Source: an uncultured Eubacteriales bacterium (GTDB lineage: Bacteria; Bacillota; Clostridia; UMGS1840). Taken from it: DNA of 5,259 bases. Under the pieces are notes generated by a model that was not told the DNA's origin, searched no databases, and saw nothing but the letters and a program-made list of their open reading frames with translations. This document shows positions 1 through 5,259 of this stretch, one piece after another. Location of the stretch: assembly GCA_900555525.1 (NCBI GenBank), contig USLP01000126.1, forward strand, positions 1 through 5,259. Reading direction: 5' to 3'. Each line of letters begins with the position of its first letter. The stretch's first letter is position 1. The translations under genes were made by a program, and so were the position numbers.

Positions 1-970
1 CAGCCTCGCCAGGGTGCTTACCGGCGGCAGTTTCACCGGAAAGCATAATTGCCGAAGTGCCGTCATAAATTGCATTTGCAACGTCGGTAATCTCTGCTCT
101 TGTGGGACGGGCATTCGTTATCATCGACTCAAGCATCTGAGTTGCGGTTATAACCTGCTTACCTGCCGTATATGCCTTTTTGATGAGCTTTTTCTGTATT
201 GACGGAATAAGCTCAAACGGTATTTCGACGCCCATATCGCCACGCGCTATCATAATACCGTCCGCAGCGGCAATAATTTCATCAATATTGTTGACGCCGC
301 TCATATTCTCTATTTTTGCAATTATTTTTACCTTGTGAAATCCCACGGAATTTGTAAAATTACGAAGATAATCAACATCCGCGGCCGAGCGAATAAATGA
401 AGCCGCTATGAAATCGAATCCGAGCTTTGCCCCGAACGCCAAATCGGACATATCGTGCTCGGAAAGATAAGGCATTGATAAATTTGTATCCGGAACATTT
501 ACGCCCTTTTGGTCTGAAATAACACCGCCGTCAACAACCTTACAATAAATATCGGGGCCTTCGACCTTTTCAACCCTGAGAGATACAAGACCGTCGTTTA
601 TTCTGATAATCGTGCCCATTTTGACATCCTGCGGCAGTTCCTTAAAGGAAACGCTCGCCTGCTTTTCGTCGCACTCTATATCTCGCGAGGTGAGAATATA
701 ATCATCGCCCTCTTTCAGCGTTACGGCTTTGTGGTCTTTAAAATAGCCTATACGTATCTCCGGACCCTTAGTGTCAAGCATTGTAGCTATGGGGAGATCA
801 AGTTTGTCTCTAAGAGCCACCAGCTCATTAAACCTTTTTTTATGCATTTCATGAGTGCCGTGCGAGAAGTTGAATCTCGCAACATTCATTCCGGCTTTTA
901 TCATCTTTTCAAGGACTCCGTCTTCATCGGTAGCCGGACCGACGGGGCATATTATTTTTGTTTTTCTCAT
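1..970 (-). CDS. pyk: Pyruvate kinase, C-terminal part cut off by the window edge
   Basis: Pyruvate kinase converts phosphoenolpyruvate and ADP to pyruvate and ATP, the last step of glycolysis, in the cytoplasm. About 323 residues are visible, from an N-terminus starting [14 protein letters not shown]. The substrate-binding NFSHG follows R32, DTKGPEIR is at 66-73, and the family active-site signature [13 protein letters not shown] is at 214-226 with the catalytic K219 and the metal ligand E221. RGDMGVEIP (243-251, D245) and T277 in ATQMLESM are also present, as is SGETAAGK (311-318). These positions match E. coli PykF almost one for one. E71 in GPEIR is the residue that in this family goes with K+-dependent activity (a Lys there goes with independence). 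The start at 970 is fixed by the N-terminal alignment and by GGAGGTG seven bases upstream. Family members are about 470-590 residues, so the end of the barrel and the C-terminal domain lie beyond position 1. One oddity is CPVGPAT where most members have CTIGPAS or similar. Confidence 0.97.
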   Translation of the reverse strand, partial: MRKTKIICPVGPATDEDGVLEKMIKAGMNVARFNFSHGTHEMHKKRFNELVALRDKLDLPIATMLDTKGPEIRIGYFKDHKAVTLKEGDDYILTSRDIECDEKQASVSFKELPQDVKMGTIIRINDGLVSLRVEKVEGPDIYCKVVDGGVISDQKGVNVPDTNLSMPYLSEHDMSDLAFGAKLGFDFIAASFIRSAADVDYLRNFTNSVGFHKVKIIAKIENMSGVNNIDEIIAAADGIMIARGDMGVEIPFELIPSIQKKLIKKAYTAGKQVITATQMLESMITNARPTRAEITDVANAIYDGTSAIMLSGETAAGKHPGEA

Positions 971-977
971 TTAAAAG

Positions 978-984
978 CACCTCC
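978..984 (-). promoter_or_regulatory. Ribosome binding site of pyk
   Basis: GGAGGTG on the minus strand, seven bases before the ATG at 970. It is a near-perfect anti-16S match and fixes the pyruvate kinase start. Confidence 0.9.
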
Positions 985-1027
985 AAAAAATATATATAAA
1001 TATGTTTTTCAAATTTTCCTCAAATAC

Positions 1028-1056
1028 ATTGTATAATTAGTTTTGTCAAATGTCAA
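1028..1056 (-). promoter_or_regulatory. Sigma-A-type promoter of pyk
   Basis: On the minus strand TTGACA (1056-1051), a 17-base spacer and TACAAT (1033-1028) match the housekeeping consensus in 11 of 12 positions with ideal spacing. Initiation would fall near 1020, giving a leader of about 50 bases before the pyk start. A second TTGACA begins 7 bases after the first (TTGACATTTGACA). It is only 10 bases from the -10, so it cannot serve as a -35 for it. Confidence 0.85.
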
Positions 1057-1264
1057 TCATATCAGGCATATTTTTTAGGTTTGTACGTTAATATATTTTT
1101 ATGCTACGAAAGAACATTATTTTGTATTATTTTAATTTACAATACCTTGTTCGACAAATGCCGAAGGAAAAATAAAAAAGACAGCTTGAAAAACAAATCA
1201 AGCCGTCTTTAACTTAAATTACGCATTGAATTTAAAACAGAATATTTCCTAAATTCAAAATCTG
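1057..1264. other. Intergenic gap between yebC and pyk
   Basis: About 200 AT-rich bases. They contain the yebC terminator (1168-1210) and lead into the pyk promoter. I see no further gene or structured RNA here. Confidence 0.6.
1168..1210 (-). terminator. Rho-independent terminator after yebC
   Basis: On the minus strand a 13-base-pair stem (arms 1210-1198 and 1189-1177) has one internal G-U pair and an 8-base loop, and runs into a U-rich tract (TTTTTTATTTTT) covering 1179-1168. On the plus strand the G-U position becomes an A-C mismatch and no T tract follows, so the element is directional. It sits about 55 bases past the yebC stop and separates yebC from pyk. Confidence 0.9.
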
Positions 1265-2005
1265 TCAACCTTCGTAATCGTCCTCATTTTCCCAGTTATG
1301 GAAAACATTTTGAACATCGTCGTTATCTTCAAACATTTCGAGCATTTTGCCCATATTGTTTATATCCTCTTCACTTTCGAGCTTTGTATAGGTAGATGGA
1401 ATATAATCGACCTCGGCCGTCAGGTATTTATAACCCTTAGCCTCAAGATCGTCACGTACAGCGCCCATATCGTTAGGCTCTGTGCGAATTTCAAAAACAT
1501 CGCCGTCTGTGAGAAAATCGGTGGCACCCGCTTCGAGAGCGTCCTCCATAAGTTTTTCCTCGTCAACATCCTCTTTGTCGATAATAATTACGCCCTCACG
1601 GGTAAACATAAACGAAACACAGCCCGAGGTTCCCATATTGCCGCCGAACTTATCAAAATAATGACGCATATCGCCTGCGGTTCTGTTGCGGTTATCTGTA
1701 AGAGTCTCAACTATTACGGCGACACCCGACGGACCGTAGCCCTCATAGATTATGCTTTCGTAATTATCGGTATTTCCGTCTCCGGCAGCCTTTTTAATGA
1801 TTCTTTCGATATTATCGTTCGGAACATTGCAAGCCTTCGCCTTAGCTATGCAATCCTTAAGCTTTGAATTACCGGCAGGGTCGGGTCCGCCCTCTCTGAC
1901 GGCAACAGCTATTTCACGGCCGATTTTAGTAAATACCTTTGCACGGGCATTATCGGTCTTTTCCTTTTTACGTTTGATAGTACTCCATTTTGAGTGCCCT
2001 GACAT
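1265..2005 (-). CDS. yebC: YebC/TACO1-family translation factor (often annotated as YebC/PmpR transcriptional regulator)
   Basis: This is a cytoplasmic protein of the YebC/TACO1 family. The family was long annotated as DNA-binding regulators; more recent work on bacterial YebC proteins and human TACO1 points to relief of ribosome stalling at proline runs. The family landmarks are all present: MSGHSKW at 1-7, the N-terminal helical domain ending in NVPNDNIERIIKKA (60-73), YEGYGPSGVAVIVE (87-100), LTDNRNRTA (102-110), FGGNMGTSG (120-128) and SFMF (131-134), and the C-terminal DDVQNVFHNW (229-238). Length is 246 residues, equal to E. coli YebC. An in-frame GTG at 2014 would add three residues, but it lies inside the Shine-Dalgarno sequence, so ATG 2005 is the better start. 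The gene is transcribed alone, from a promoter close upstream to a terminator after the stop. No frame damage is seen. Confidence 0.96.
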   Translation of the reverse strand: MSGHSKWSTIKRKKEKTDNARAKVFTKIGREIAVAVREGGPDPAGNSKLKDCIAKAKACNVPNDNIERIIKKAAGDGNTDNYESIIYEGYGPSGVAVIVETLTDNRNRTAGDMRHYFDKFGGNMGTSGCVSFMFTREGVIIIDKEDVDEEKLMEDALEAGATDFLTDGDVFEIRTEPNDMGAVRDDLEAKGYKYLTAEVDYIPSTYTKLESEEDINNMGKMLEMFEDNDDVQNVFHNWENEDDYEG

Positions 2006-2011
2006 ATTTTT

Positions 2012-2019
2012 CACCCTCT
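2012..2019 (-). promoter_or_regulatory. Ribosome binding site that decides the yebC start
   Basis: AGAGGGTG on the minus strand lies six bases before ATG 2005. The alternative GTG start at 2014 overlaps this site and would have no spacing, so it is unlikely to be used. Confidence 0.8.
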
Positions 2020-2038
2020 GTCAAAATTTACGGAAAAT

Positions 2039-2067
2039 ATTTTAACATACAATCGCTTTATTATCAA
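2039..2067 (-). promoter_or_regulatory. Promoter of yebC with extended -10
   Basis: On the minus strand TTGATA (2067-2062), a 17-base spacer ending in TGT, and TAAAAT (2044-2039). The TG one base before the -10 is the extended -10 motif. Initiation would be near 2032, giving a short leader of about 25 bases that carries the Shine-Dalgarno site. Confidence 0.75.
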
Positions 2068-2256
2068 GATTTTTTTGTTTAACGAAACGCAATACGATTT
2101 TTAAGCCGCCGATTTTATGAGAATCACACCGAAACGAGTAAAAATACGAAAAATCAATTCACATATAATAAGCTCGTCTTTAAAAGAGTTTTATATAGAA
2201 TCAAACAACGCATTTGAAATATCCGCTTATTAAGTTACAAAAAATAACATTTTTAG
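2068..2256. other. Intergenic stretch with possible faint remnants of the decayed gene
   Basis: No intact gene is visible here. From about 2183 a plus-strand frame reads KEFYIESNNAFEISAY and then a stop at 2231-2233, followed by VTKNNIF. This faintly resembles the stretch preceding the nuclease-like domain in DUF234 proteins (a ...FEEICRxYL...-like motif), in a different frame from the clear remnant that follows. I treat this extension as suggestive only. A TATAAT at 2164-2169 on the plus strand has no recognisable -35. Confidence 0.35.
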
Positions 2257-2548
2257 CATTTATTTTTCGGTTTCACTCCCACAAAAATCGGCAAATGGTG
2301 GGACAGAAAAGATACAGAAATTGATATTGTCGCAACAGATAATTCCAATAACATCATCTTCGGCGAATGCAAATATACCAAAAAGCCACTTGATGTTATT
2401 GTGTATTACGACTTGCTTGAAAAGGCAAAAAAAGTAAATTGGAATAAGCAAAACAGGAATGAGTACTTTGTGTTCTTTTGCATCAACGGCTACACGGAAA
2501 AAAATGCAAAACCTTGCAAAAGAAAATTCAAATATCGTTTTGTACTGA
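2257..2548 (+). pseudogene. Relic of a DUF234-type ATP-binding protein (C-terminal nuclease-like domain only)
   Basis: The plus-strand frame from 2257 reads FTPTKIGKWWDRKD, then EIDIVA, FGECKYTKKP and a YYDLLEKAKKVNWN segment. This order is typical of the C-terminal DUF234 domain of archaeal-type AAA ATPases, a PD-(D/E)xK nuclease-like fold whose E-I-D and E-C-K residues are still present. Family proteins are about 450-470 residues; here roughly 95 remain, with no P-loop ATPase, no start codon with a ribosome site, and an in-frame stop at 2254-2256. After GYTEK the frame goes out of register at an A7 run (2500-2506). Dropping one A restores MQNLAKENSNIVLY and a stop at 2546-2548, a family-like ending just before a terminator. 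Without the correction the frame runs to 2577, inside the hairpin stem. I read it as a dead gene. The cellular role of intact members is not firmly known. Confidence 0.8.
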
Positions 2549-2570
2549 AAAATACAAGTCTTGTGAAACG

Positions 2571-2609
2571 GCACTGATGCTTAATTGAGCATTGGTGCTT
2601 TTTTCTTTT
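2571..2609 (+). terminator. Terminator of the decayed DUF234 gene
   Basis: A 10-base-pair stem with two adjacent G-U wobbles (arms 2571-2580 and 2589-2598), an 8-base loop and then TTTTTTCTTTT on the plus strand. It starts 22 bases after the frameshift-corrected stop, which supports where the gene originally ended. Confidence 0.85.
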
Positions 2610-2616
2610 CACTATG

Positions 2617-2647
2617 AAAGAAAAAATCCTTTACCTTTCGGCAAAGA
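2617..2647 (-). terminator. Terminator of the ABC exporter/YgbA-like operon
   Basis: On the minus strand an 8-base-pair stem (arms 2647-2640 and 2635-2628, two G-U pairs) is closed by a GAAA tetraloop and followed by ATTTTTTCTTTC. It lies about 35 bases past the stop of the last operon gene. It is convergent with the plus-strand terminator only a few bases away. Confidence 0.8.
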
Positions 2648-2680
2648 CTTTGTTTGTATGAGAGTCAATATTTTTTGGTG

Positions 2681-3022
2681 TTATTTGCTTTTCTTTTTTG
2701 CCTTGATAACGCCCTTTATCGTTTCAATACCGTGAATGGTGCCCACAAGCGGATGATAAAGCATAATTCTCGGCCCGGAATAGCGCATAACCTCTTTTAT
2801 TTTCGAACGCATATCGGGTTTGTAGCAATGGCATGGACATTGCGAGCAGAAGTTTTTATCGTTTCCCCAGCGACAATGGTCAAGCCTGAAAAGCGCATAA
2901 TCAGTAAGTTCTTGGCAGTCCTTGCAAAGAGTTCCTTTTTTTGATTTATGCACACCGCGACAATAAATTTTTACCATTTCGGGTAACATTTCTTTTTCTC
3001 GTGTGATTCTGTCTTTTTTCAT
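2681..3022 (-). CDS. YgbA-family protein (nitrous oxide-stimulated promoter family), cysteine-rich
   Basis: A 113-residue cytoplasmic protein without signal peptide or membrane segment. It resembles E. coli YgbA (Pfam YgbA_NO) through ITREKEML near the N-terminus, LCKDCQELTDYALFRLDHC (32-50), FCSQCPCHCYKP (58-69) and EVMRYSGPRIMLYHPL (77-92). Eight cysteines are present (21, 33, 36, 50, 59, 62, 64, 66) with two CxxC pairs and H65, so metal or Fe-S/redox chemistry is plausible but not shown by sequence. In enterobacteria ygbA is controlled by the NO sensor NsrR and is linked to growth under nitrosative stress; the biochemical role is unknown. The ATG overlaps the stop of the upstream ABC gene (ATGA), with GAGG nine bases before it, so the two are translationally coupled. 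The C-terminus is lysine-rich. I leave the symbol blank because orthology is not proven. Confidence 0.85.
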   Translation of the reverse strand: MKKDRITREKEMLPEMVKIYCRGVHKSKKGTLCKDCQELTDYALFRLDHCRWGNDKNFCSQCPCHCYKPDMRSKIKEVMRYSGPRIMLYHPLVGTIHGIETIKGVIKAKKKSK

Positions 3023-4680
3023 GATAATCTGCCTCTGTAAACGGTGTATGCTTCGTCAGCGATTTTTGCCGTTGACTTTCTGTGAGAAACCAAAACAATG
3101 CTTTTGCCGTGCTTTGCTTCGTTTATGGATTTTAAGATGTTGCCCTCGTTTAAACTGTCCAAATTGCTTGTGGGTTCGTCAAGCATAATCATAGGAGAGT
3201 TGCAAAGGAACGCTCTTGCAAGACCTATCCGCTGTTTTTCACCATCCGAAAGCAAATCACCGAGTTCGCCTACATTTGTGTCGTATCCCTTAGGCAAAGT
3301 TATTATAAAATCGTGAATTGAGGCTTTTTTTGCGGCAATTTCAACTTCTTCTCTTGTTGCGTTGTAATCTGCAATTTTAATGTTATTTTCAATCGTATCG
3401 TTAAACAATTGAGTTTCTTGGCTTACAAGGCTCTGATTGTTACGAAGTGATGATGTTTTAATATTTTTAATGTTTTCACCCGACATATCAATTTCGCCGC
3501 TGTTTACATCCCAAAAACGCATCATAAGTTTAAGCGCAGTCGATTTGCCCGAACCGCTCGGTCCGTTTATAGCAATGATTTTGTTTTTTGGAATTTCCAT
3601 ATTGAAATATTCAAGAATTTGCTCTTTGTCATATGCAAAGCCTACATTTTTACATTCCATACCGTCAAATTCAACTTCTTTGCCGCTGATGTTTTCTTCA
3701 ACAACAGGGTTTTCATCAAGAATTGACAGCACTCTTTCGCCGCTTGCAAGGGTGTGAGTCAAATTGCCTGCAAGGTTTGAAAGTGCGGCAACCGGACCGA
3801 ATGAACTCATCATTGCAACAGTTGAAACAATAAGTCCGTCAAATCCGATTGTGCCCTTTTGGTAAAGGCAAATTGCAACTAAAAGCATTGTGATCGAAAA
3901 GAAGATAATCGAAATATCCGTAATTGAAATATTATGCCCCTCAATTTTCTTTAACTTCTTTTGAAGTGAATTAAGTTTATCGGTTTTTTCGTTCATTTCA
4001 TTAAGGCGGGTATCGGTTGAATTGTATCTGATTGATTCCAAAAGTCCCCTCATACTGTCAAGCACATAGCCGGAAAGTGCACCCGAATTTTCACGGTAGG
4101 TCATACCGATATTTTTGTTAAATTTAGATGATACAAGTGGAATAATAATGCCGACTGTAATATAAGCCGCAAGTGCAACAAGCATAAGCCAAATACTGTA
4201 TCTTCCGATAAATATCAGCATAACAAGGCTTGTTAAAAACGCAATACAAATCGGAGAAATCGTGTGAGCATAAAAAACTTCTAAAAGTTCAATATCACTT
4301 GTTATGAGCGATATCAGATTGCCTTTATCTTTACCTTCAAGTTTAGCCGGAGTTAACCTGCGAAGCGATTTGAATACTTTATCACGAATAATGGCAAGTA
4401 ACTTGAATGCAATATAGTGGTTGCACGCTTGCTCGCCGTAGTGAAGAAAGCCACGCAAAACCGCAAAAATAATAATGCAAATACATCCCGTTTTTATTGC
4501 AAGTCCACCGTTTATACCTGCGGCTGTAAGAAGTGTCATACTGCCAAGCGCCGTAATTTGAATGGCGCAAAGAAAGCCCGTAACGCCGAGTATAACTGCA
4601 AGTACCATGAAAAAAGCAAGCGGCTTAACAAGTTTTATCAACCGCATCATAATTTTGAAACCTGATTGTTTTCTTTTCAT
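3019..4680 (-). CDS. ABC exporter half-transporter (fused permease and ATPase), CydC-like
   Basis: A 553-residue inner-membrane protein with the exporter layout. Six hydrophobic segments lie at roughly 18-44, 59-79, 139-158, 161-183, 253-274 and 282-304, then a nucleotide-binding domain with A-loop Y350, Walker A GPSGSGKST (373-381), Q-loop Q421, signature LSDGE (477-481), Walker B IMLDE (498-502, catalytic E502), D-loop SNLD and H-loop H533. Length is normal for one half of a dimeric exporter. The signature departs from LSGGQ at two positions. The start is ATG 4680, in a TAATG overlap with the stop of the preceding ABC gene and with GGAGGA seven bases upstream inside that gene, so the two halves are made together as a heterodimer. 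The linker motif GERVLSILDE and overall style resemble CydDC-type thiol/amino-acid exporters, but the substrate cannot be read from the sequence. A YgbA-family gene follows directly. Confidence 0.92.
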   Translation of the reverse strand: MKRKQSGFKIMMRLIKLVKPLAFFMVLAVILGVTGFLCAIQITALGSMTLLTAAGINGGLAIKTGCICIIIFAVLRGFLHYGEQACNHYIAFKLLAIIRDKVFKSLRRLTPAKLEGKDKGNLISLITSDIELLEVFYAHTISPICIAFLTSLVMLIFIGRYSIWLMLVALAAYITVGIIIPLVSSKFNKNIGMTYRENSGALSGYVLDSMRGLLESIRYNSTDTRLNEMNEKTDKLNSLQKKLKKIEGHNISITDISIIFFSITMLLVAICLYQKGTIGFDGLIVSTVAMMSSFGPVAALSNLAGNLTHTLASGERVLSILDENPVVEENISGKEVEFDGMECKNVGFAYDKEQILEYFNMEIPKNKIIAINGPSGSGKSTALKLMMRFWDVNSGEIDMSGENIKNIKTSSLRNNQSLVSQETQLFNDTIENNIKIADYNATREEVEIAAKKASIHDFIITLPKGYDTNVGELGDLLSDGEKQRIGLARAFLCNSPMIMLDEPTSNLDSLNEGNILKSINEAKHGKSIVLVSHRKSTAKIADEAYTVYRGRLS

Positions 4681-5258
4681 TACGCTTCCTCCTTTGCATA
4701 TTTTTCAAGTTCTGCTTGAGTGGAATACATCAGCTTGTATTTTTTATTAAGAGACATAAGTTCAGAATGAGTACCGCTTTCCTCAATTTTGCCTTTATCA
4801 AGCAGAAGAATTTTGTCACTGCCTACCACATTTTCAAGCCTGTGGGAGATAAGAATAACGGTTTTGATTTTAGCCATATTGTGAATAACAGCCATAATGT
4901 CGTTTTCGCTTTCGGCGTCTATGTTTGAAGTTACTTCATCAAAAACATATATCGGTGTGTTGTGAAGCAAGGCTCTTGCAATGGCAAGCCTTTGCCTTTG
5001 TCCGCCCGAAAAATTGCTGCCTTGTTGATTAAGTTTAGTATCAAGTCCGTCTTGCTCACTTAAAAATGACCAAAGGTTTACCATTTTCAATGCCTCAATC
5101 ATCTTTTCGTCATCAATCGTAATCTTGTAAGGTGCTTCAGCAAGATTGGCTGCGGTAGCAACTCCATAACGCAAATCTGCGCCAAAACGTTCGGCTTGCT
5201 TCCGCAGGTCTTCCATTAATTCCGGACCTCCGATACCTTGGGGAGAACCGGGGAAATT
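4680..5258 (-). CDS. Chimeric reading frame: thioredoxin reductase fragment joined to the C-terminal half of an ABC exporter ATPase
   Basis: The frame is open at the right edge. From about 5100 down to the stop it encodes the last part of an ABC ATPase domain: MIEALKMVNLWSFL, signature FSGGQRQR, Walker B IYVFDE, D-loop SNID, H-loop ISHR, then a helical tail. This is the partner half of the exporter encoded next, its stop overlapping that gene's ATG (TAATG). Numbering from the internal ATG at 5216, FSGGQ is 69-73, the catalytic Glu is E94 and the switch His is H125. A normal half-exporter of about 550-590 residues would have six membrane helices, Walker A and a Q-loop before this point. None is present; a thioredoxin reductase segment occupies that place instead. 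The ATG at 5216 is only a mid-domain Met of that segment. As written, the product could not work as an ABC half. The cause is assembly error or recombination. Confidence 0.8.
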   Translation of the reverse strand, partial: NFPGSPQGIGGPELMEDLRKQAERFGADLRYGVATAANLAEAPYKITIDDEKMIEALKMVNLWSFLSEQDGLDTKLNQQGSNFSGGQRQRLAIARALLHNTPIYVFDEVTSNIDAESENDIMAVIHNMAKIKTVILISHRLENVVGSDKILLLDKGKIEESGTHSELMSLNKKYKLMYSTQAELEKYAKEEA

Positions 5259-5259
5259 C
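5100..5259 (-). pseudogene. Internal fragment of thioredoxin reductase (TrxB-like)
   Basis: The minus-strand frame entering at 5258 reads NFPGSPQGIGGPELM, then EDLRKQAERFGADLRYGV and APYKITIDDEK. This is the stretch of bacterial thioredoxin reductase between the first FAD-binding motif and the ATG(A/T)-type Rossmann segment, roughly residues 50-110 of the family. The FAD GxGxxG motif would be upstream, outside the window, and the NADPH domain with its CxxC active site would be downstream but is absent. The reading switches to ABC ATPase sequence around 5090-5115 without a frame break. The segment uses CGG/CGT for arginine and is about half G+C (71 of 139 bases for 5121-5259 by hand count). 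The ABC part beside it uses AGA/AGG and is nearer 40%. It therefore comes from a different gene and perhaps a different organism. Confidence 0.8.

Noticed and set aside
731..1036. Plus-strand open frame of 101 codons
   Set aside because: It overlaps the pyk N-terminus, Shine-Dalgarno site and promoter on the other strand and shows no family features.
1298..1867. Plus-strand open frame of 189 codons
   Set aside because: It lies wholly antisense to yebC, whose conserved protein explains the sequence. No ribosome site or recognisable domain is present.
2164..2169. TATAAT on the plus strand as a promoter for the DUF234 remnant
   Set aside because: No -35-like hexamer sits at 16-18 bases, and AT-rich spacers produce such strings by chance.
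2260..2574. Minus-strand open frame of 104 codons
   Set aside because: It is antisense to the DUF234 remnant, which has recognisable family motifs on the plus strand. The antisense product is a low-complexity Phe/Ile/Cys-rich shadow.
3437..3757. Plus-strand open frame of 106 codons
   Set aside because: Antisense to the ATPase domain of the ABC exporter; no independent coding signal.
5214..5216. ATG at 5216 as the genuine start of the partial ABC gene
   Set aside because: The frame continues upstream to the window edge with recognisable TrxB sequence, so this Met is internal. The GGAGG ten bases before it encodes part of the TrxB sequence and is probably coincidental.
4680..5259. A novel functional thioredoxin reductase-ABC transporter fusion
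   Set aside because: Neither half keeps the parts it needs: the visible TrxB piece has no active-site CxxC or NADPH domain, and the ABC piece has no membrane domain or Walker A. Composition changes at the join, so a chimera is the simpler reading.

Overview
The window looks like chromosomal DNA from an AT-rich member of the Clostridia (Bacillota). The reasons are strong GGAGG-type ribosome binding sites, sigma-A-like TTGACA/TACAAT promoters, hairpin-plus-U-tract terminators, and clostridial-looking pyruvate kinase and YebC proteins. The lineage call rests on recognised protein style only and is moderate at best. Both ends cut through genes, and the right end looks chimeric.

Left part (1-2067), minus strand, conserved housekeeping. 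A complete YebC/TACO1-family translation factor has its own promoter and terminator. Downstream of it lies pyruvate kinase, with its own consensus promoter and Shine-Dalgarno site; its last third or so runs off the left edge. The terminator between them makes these two separate transcription units.

Middle (about 2070-2610). After a short stretch with no visible gene there is a plus-strand relic of a DUF234-type ATP-binding protein. Only the C-terminal nuclease-like domain is readable. It has no N-terminal ATPase, has stops upstream, and carries a one-base slip in an A7 run. Its terminator survives.

Right part (2617-5259), minus strand, a tightly coupled operon read right to left. It contains the C-terminal end of one ABC exporter half, a complete second ABC exporter half (TAATG junction), and a small cysteine-rich YgbA-family protein (ATGA junction), then a terminator. 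The pairing suggests a heterodimeric, CydDC-like exporter associated with nitrosative or redox stress. The substrate is not visible.

The first ABC gene is abnormal. Upstream of about position 5100 its frame continues in-frame into a mid-section of thioredoxin reductase, replacing the membrane domain and Walker A that an ABC half must have. Base composition and arginine codons change at the same point. This is either a metagenome assembly chimera or a real recombination scar; I consider assembly error more likely. I saw no RNA genes, CRISPR array, insertion sequence or origin.
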